Assembly: GCA_002433485.1 (NCBI GenBank)
Contig: DJIF01000027.1
Location: forward strand, 3,719 to 12,907
Source: Deltaproteobacteria bacterium UBA6601
GTDB taxonomy: Bacteria; Myxococcota_A; UBA796; UBA9615
Reading direction: 5' to 3'
DNA: 9,189 nt
Below, piece by piece: positions 6,582 through 9,189 of the stretch (its first letter is position 1; the number at the start of each line of letters is the position of its first letter). The position numbers were made by a program, and so were the translations under genes. The notes beneath the pieces were generated by a model that saw nothing but the letters and a program-made list of their open reading frames with translations, ran no database searches and was not told the DNA's origin.

Positions 6582-7292
6582 CTAATTCAGCCCGCGAACG
6601 AGGCTGTTGGTGTCAAGACGAACCCCCGGAGTCATGGTCCCGGACAGGGTTGCGCTACGAAGATAGGTGCCCTTGGCTGAAGCCGGCTTAAGACGAAGAA
6701 CTTGCTCCATCAGGGTGCGCAGATTCTCAGCCAGCTTGTCACTGTCAAAAGAGATCCGGCCGATAGGTGCATGAAGGATGCCCGCTTTCTCAACGCGGAA
6801 GTCAATCTTGCCGCCCTTGAGCGCCTCAACCGCCTTCGCCACCTCAAAGGTAACGGTTCCGGTGCGAGGGTTCGGCATCATCCCGCGCGGACCGAGGATC
6901 CGACCGATCTTGCCTACTGCGCCCATCATGTCAGGGGTCGCGCAGACCTTATCGAACTCAAGCCAGCCGCCCTTGATCTTCTCGACCAGGTCGTCTCCAC
7001 CAACATAGTCGGCGCCAGCCTCGCGAGCCTCGGCAACCTTATCGCCCTTAGCCAGGACCAAAACCCGCAAGGTCTTGCCGGTGCCATGGGGCAACACCAC
7101 CGCGCCACGAACCATCTGATCGGCATGCTTGGGCTCGACCCCAAGGCGGAGCGCAATGTCCACAGACTGGTCAAACTTGACCGTATGGCACTTCTTGAGG
7201 AGCTCAATAGCTTCGTCGAGTTGATAGAACCGGCCGGCTTCGACCAGGCTCCTCACCTCTTTCTGCTTACGAGCGTTCTTGTGCTTGCTCAT
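6582..7292 (-). CDS. rplA: 50S ribosomal protein L1
   Basis: This is L1, 236 residues, the protein of the mobile L1 stalk that helps release deacylated tRNA from the E site, and in many bacteria a translational repressor of its own mRNA. Domain I is split between the termini. It includes MVRGAVVLPHGTGK (60-73). Domain II contains the family signature IGRILGPRGMMPNPRTGTV (129-147). The C-terminal part ends with KGTYLRSATLSGTMTPGVRL (207-226). Length is normal for the family. GGGAG lies 7 nt before the ATG. The 97-nt gap to rplK holds a terminator-like hairpin and an L1-site-like fold that touches this ribosome binding site, so autoregulation is likely. It is followed almost immediately by rplJ. 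Confidence 0.98.
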   Translation of the reverse strand: MSKHKNARKQKEVRSLVEAGRFYQLDEAIELLKKCHTVKFDQSVDIALRLGVEPKHADQMVRGAVVLPHGTGKTLRVLVLAKGDKVAEAREAGADYVGGDDLVEKIKGGWLEFDKVCATPDMMGAVGKIGRILGPRGMMPNPRTGTVTFEVAKAVEALKGGKIDFRVEKAGILHAPIGRISFDSDKLAENLRTLMEQVLRLKPASAKGTYLRSATLSGTMTPGVRLDTNSLVRGLN

Positions 7293-7303
7293 CTTCTATC
7301 TCC

Positions 7304-7337
7304 CGTGGTTCAAACGAGCGCTGCGCGCCCTCCCACG
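7304..7337 (-). promoter_or_regulatory. Candidate L1 autoregulatory site before rplA
   Basis: The transcript folds as CGTGG/CCACG outside, an asymmetric internal loop (GA on one side, GTTTGAA on the other), and GGGCGC/GCGCTC inside (one G-U pair) with a GCA loop. A GTGGGAG strand facing a purine-rich strand ending in CCAC, with an asymmetric loop, is the pattern I associate with L1 mRNA operators that mimic the 23S L1 site. The last stem base is the first G of the rplA GGGAG, so bound L1 would block initiation. The fold is seen; L1 binding is inferred. Confidence 0.6.
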
Positions 7338-7345
7338 TCGGAGTG

Positions 7346-7378
7346 AAAAACGGCCCCCAGGCACCATGCCCTGAGACC
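7346..7378 (-). terminator. Terminator-like attenuator between rplK and rplA
   Basis: Starting 11 nt after the rplK stop, the transcript has two 12-nt arms (GGTCTCAGGGCA and TGCCTGGGGGCC) with a TGG loop. They make 11 pairs including three G-U, with one A-G mismatch. After one G comes TTTTT (7346-7350). This has the layout of an intrinsic terminator. Since rplA has no visible promoter of its own, partial read-through is expected. The wobble pairs and short U tract limit confidence. Confidence 0.4.
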
Positions 7379-7389
7379 AACAGTCCGGA

Positions 7390-7821
7390 CTAGCCGGGAA
7401 CTACATTGACCCCCATCGAACGGGCAGTACCCCGAATGCTGTTCATCGCAGCCTCAATGTCGGTGGTGTTGAGATCGGGCATCTTGATCTCGGCAATCTT
7501 GCGAATCTGCGACTCACGGAGCTTGCCCACCTTATTCCTGTTGGGCTCACCGGAGCCCTTAGGGAGACGCGCCTCCTTGAGAATCAAAACCGCCGCGGGG
7601 GGCGTCTTGGTCTCAAAAGAAAACGAGCGATCGGCATATACGGTGATGACCACCGGAGTGATGAGCCCATTCTCGATGTTCGAGGTGGCGGCATTAAAGG
7701 CCTTGCAGAACTGCGGAATATTGACGCCCTGCTGCCCCAGCGCCGGACCCACCGGCGGCGAAGGATTGGCGCGGCCCGCAGGAATCTGCAGCTTGATGTA
7801 TCCAGCGATTTTCTTTGCCAT
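7390..7821 (-). CDS. rplK: 50S ribosomal protein L11
   Basis: This is L11, 143 residues, part of the GTPase-associated centre at the stalk base, where it binds 23S rRNA near the thiostrepton site and supports stringent-response sensing by RelA-type enzymes. It begins MAKKIAGYIKLQIPAGRANP. PSPPVGPALGQQGVNI (20-35) carries the conserved prolines at 22, 23 and 26 of the thiostrepton-contact helix. VVITVYADRSFSFETKTPPA follows in the N-terminal domain. The rRNA-binding C-terminal domain ends with the signature IRGTARSMGVNV (129-140). TTGGAG lies about 8 nt before the ATG, and the gap after nusG is 27 nt. A short GC-rich stem around 7836-7848 precedes this ribosome binding site, but no L1-type motif is visible there. 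Confidence 0.98.
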   Translation of the reverse strand: MAKKIAGYIKLQIPAGRANPSPPVGPALGQQGVNIPQFCKAFNAATSNIENGLITPVVITVYADRSFSFETKTPPAAVLILKEARLPKGSGEPNRNKVGKLRESQIRKIAEIKMPDLNTTDIEAAMNSIRGTARSMGVNVVPG

Positions 7822-7848
7822 GACTGACTCTCCAAAGCCCTGCGGGCC

Positions 7849-8613
7849 TTAGTCCTTCTTTACCTGGATGTAATCGAGCTCGACCGGAGTAGAGCGACCA
7901 AAGATGCTCACCAGCACCCGCAGCTTGCCCTTGTCCGGACGGACCTCGTCCACCACACCGTTGAAATTTGCAAACGGACCGTCTACGACCCGAATGTTCT
8001 CTCCCTTGTCGAAGTGGATCTTGGGCTTAGCCTCGACCGACTCCTTAGAGATGAGACCCAGAATGCGCGCCACCTCACGAGGCGGAACCTGACTTGGCTT
8101 ACGAGTGGTCCCGCCCACAAAGCCGGTGACCTTGGGAGTGTCCTTCACCACGTGCCAGGTCTCATTAGTGAGATTCATCTGCACCAGCATGTAGCCCGGA
8201 TAAAAGCGTCTGCTTACATTGCGGGTCTTACCCGTCTTGGTTCGCTCAACAACCTGCTCCTCGGGCACCAAAATGGAAGCAAAGGACTCCTCGTGTTCAA
8301 GGGTCTTGATCCGCTCGGTAAGGGCCAGCTTGGCCTTATTCTCATAACCGGAATAGGTGTTCACCACGTACCAGCCCATGCCTTCTACTTCCAGCTGGAC
8401 CTGGGGAGTTTCAGGCTCTTCCTCCTCAGCAGCCACACCCTCTGCGACTGCTTCGGCATCGGCTGGAGCCGCATCGGCCTCAACCTCGGGGGTCTGCTGA
8501 GCCTCAGTCTCCTCTGCGCTATCAAGCGCAGGTGGAGGGGACTGACTGGCAGGTGCTTCAAGCATCTCGTCGGACATATTGGATTCCGTTCCCATCGAAA
8601 GGGCCCCGCTCAT
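7849..8613 (-). CDS. nusG: Transcription termination/antitermination factor NusG with acidic N-terminal extension
   Basis: NusG binds the beta' clamp and beta lobe of RNA polymerase through its NGN domain and couples transcription to Rho or to ribosomal protein S10 through its KOW domain. The NGN domain spans about 80-185 (GWYVVNTYSGYENKAK; RFYPGYMLVQM at 136-146; VTGFVGG at 162-168). The KOW domain spans about 201-254, with VVDGPFANFNGVVDEV and ending LDYIQVKKD. Residues 1-78 are an unusual Glu/Ala/Pro-rich, probably disordered extension; typical NusG is about 180 residues. The ATG at 8611-8613 overlaps the secE stop as ATGA, favouring coupling, but its ribosome binding site is weak. ATGs at codons 7, 13 and 17 are alternatives; codon 13 (MSDEMLEAP, end 8577) has GGAA-type purines upstream. 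Confidence 0.95.
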   Translation of the reverse strand: MSGALSMGTESNMSDEMLEAPASQSPPPALDSAEETEAQQTPEVEADAAPADAEAVAEGVAAEEEEPETPQVQLEVEGMGWYVVNTYSGYENKAKLALTERIKTLEHEESFASILVPEEQVVERTKTGKTRNVSRRFYPGYMLVQMNLTNETWHVVKDTPKVTGFVGGTTRKPSQVPPREVARILGLISKESVEAKPKIHFDKGENIRVVDGPFANFNGVVDEVRPDKGKLRVLVSIFGRSTPVELDYIQVKKD

Positions 8614-8996
8614 GCGTCGAGGTCCAGGATGAGGGCGAAGAGCTTCTTCCAGACCTGATCAAAGGCCCACAGGATGAAGGCAAAAATGAAGGAAGTGATC
8701 ACCACCACAATGGTGTGATCTCGGGTCTCCTGTCGAGTAGGCCAAACAACCTTTCTGGTCTCCTGAACCGTCTCGATGCAGAAGGCATAGACGACAGGGT
8801 GCTTCCAGCAAACCACAGCAGTAACCACCGAGATGATCCCGCCATAGAGGTGCGCTGCGGGAACCGAGCCACCCATCAGCCCCTGGTTGGGCAGACCGGC
8901 ACTAACCAGGGCCCACTGGGCGAGATCACGGAGGACCAACCACAGCGCGAGCGTAGCAACCAGCCAAATGAAGCCAAGCAGTCGTCGATCGCTCAT
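8610..8996 (-). CDS. secE: Preprotein translocase subunit SecE (three predicted membrane segments)
   Basis: SecE is the essential clamp subunit of the inner-membrane SecYEG channel. The conserved core is ETVQETRKVVWPTRQET (75-91), an amphipathic cytoplasmic helix, followed by the conserved membrane helix at about 94-113 (HTIVVVITSFIFAFILWAF). Two additional hydrophobic segments precede it, at about 6-22 and 49-64, giving a three-helix form as in E. coli rather than the single-helix form of most bacteria. The product has 128 residues. I chose the ATG at 8994-8996 because AGGAGG lies 8 nt upstream; an ATG 12 codons further up (end 9032) would place that site inside the gene. The stop overlaps the nusG ATG (ATGA). 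tRNA-Trp lies 76 nt upstream. Confidence 0.96.
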   Translation of the reverse strand: MSDRRLLGFIWLVATLALWLVLRDLAQWALVSAGLPNQGLMGGSVPAAHLYGGIISVVTAVVCWKHPVVYAFCIETVQETRKVVWPTRQETRDHTIVVVITSFIFAFILWAFDQVWKKLFALILDLDA

Positions 8997-9004
8997 CTTT
9001 TGTT

Positions 9005-9010
9005 CCTCCT
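9005..9010 (-). promoter_or_regulatory. secE Shine-Dalgarno
   Basis: AGGAGG on the transcript strand lies 8 nt before the ATG at 8996. It decides the secE start against the in-frame ATG at 9032, which would encode MLWFGERKEEQK ahead of the conserved-looking start. Confidence 0.8.
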
Positions 9011-9072
9011 TTCTCTCTCCGAACCAGAGCAAGCAGCACTCATTGTGTAGCGCTTGACTGGAACCTTTTATC

Positions 9073-9148
9073 TGGCAGGGGCGGCAGGATTCGAACCCGC
9101 GGCCTGCGGATTTGGAATCCGCTGCTCTACCAACTGAGCTACACCCCT
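9073..9148 (-). tRNA. trnW: tRNA-Trp (anticodon CCA)
   Basis: A full cloverleaf can be drawn. The acceptor is AGGGGTG/CGCCCCT (one G-U), the D stem is GCTC/GAGC, and the anticodon stem is GCGGA/TCCGC. The loop TTCCAAA has anticodon CCA at 9113-9115. The variable loop is 5 nt, the T stem is GCGGG/CCTGC, and the T loop is TTCGAAT. The discriminator is G and the terminal CCA is encoded (9073-9075). A1-U72, G2-C71, G3-C70 and G73 agree with known bacterial tRNA-Trp identity elements. A tRNA-Trp just upstream of secE is a common bacterial arrangement, so it probably shares the transcript. Confidence 0.97.
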
Positions 9149-9171
9149 AGTGCAGAAAGCTAACGTCTCTC

Positions 9172-9189
9172 CTACTCGTGGATCTTGGC
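9172..9189 (-). CDS. Possible 3' end of an upstream gene, perhaps rpmG (L33)
   Basis: The last 18 bases of the window read Ala-Lys-Ile-His-Glu-stop on the minus strand, 23 nt before the tRNA-Trp. rpmG, encoding L33, often lies between tuf and tRNA-Trp/secE, and some L33 proteins end in a His-Arg-Glu-Val-Lys-Ile-like tail. Five codons cannot establish a gene. The call rests on position and a faint C-terminal resemblance. Confidence 0.25.
   Translation of the reverse strand, partial: AKIHE

Noticed and set aside
6702..7346. Plus-strand open frame of 214 codons opposite rplA
   Set aside because: It mirrors rplA in composition, and no motif or context supports a gene.
7822..7848. Possible L1 site or terminator in the nusG-rplK gap
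   Set aside because: Only a short GC stem with one bulge and three T bases is present. It lacks the GTGGGAG-type asymmetric loop and has too short a T run.
8997..9032. Twelve-codon N-terminal extension of SecE
   Set aside because: AGGAGG inside this stretch is ideally spaced to the ATG at 8996, and the extension is charged and not SecE-like.
8014..9050. Overlapping plus-strand open frames opposite nusG and secE
   Set aside because: Hydrophobic stretches in them are complements of the NusG and SecE codons; no independent evidence of coding.
8997..9072. Promoter between tRNA-Trp and secE
   Set aside because: I could not find a convincing -35/-10 pair with proper spacing; co-transcription from upstream is simpler.

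Overview
The window is a conserved block of the bacterial translation and transcription core, with every gene on the minus strand. Read in the direction of transcription (high to low coordinates), the order is: a possible 3' end of rpmG (9172-9189), tRNA-Trp(CCA), secE, nusG, rplK (L11), rplA (L1), rplJ (L10), rplL (L7/L12), rpoB, and the first 371 codons of rpoC, cut by the window start. No mobile element, CRISPR array, prophage gene or foreign-looking gene is visible, and there is no gap over 300 bases without a gene.

The organism is a bacterium with moderately GC-rich DNA (by eye). The RpoB N-terminus, its insertion between the REGVERD and KMAGRHGNKG regions, the tRNA-Trp/secE/nusG order, and three predicted membrane segments in SecE suggest a proteobacterial or former 'deltaproteobacterial' lineage (Myxococcota, Bdellovibrionota, Desulfobacterota or a relative). 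This is an impression from remembered family sequences, not a placement.

Functionally, SecE anchors the SecYEG translocon. NusG is the RNA polymerase elongation factor. L11, L10 and L7/L12 build the ribosomal stalk that recruits translation factors, and L1 forms the opposite stalk. RpoB and RpoC are the catalytic subunits of RNA polymerase. secE and nusG overlap as ATGA, and rplA-rplJ are only 15 nt apart, so these pairs are probably translationally coupled.

The interest lies in the gaps. The rplK-rplA gap holds a terminator-like hairpin with a U5 tract, followed by a fold resembling the L1 autoregulatory site and touching the rplA ribosome binding site. The rplJ-rplL gap holds a long imperfect hairpin and a 12-codon mini-ORF with a near-perfect Shine-Dalgarno, ending just before rplL. 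The rplL-rpoB gap holds a perfect 14-bp hairpin, two mutually exclusive hairpins and a 17-bp palindrome against the rpoB ribosome binding site. The rpoC Shine-Dalgarno lies in a small hairpin loop before a TTG start. The usual L10 leader has no room between rplA and rplJ. NusG has an acidic, disordered-looking N-terminal extension of about 78 residues. I found no unknown system; the candidate novelty is this regulatory layer and the NusG and SecE variants.
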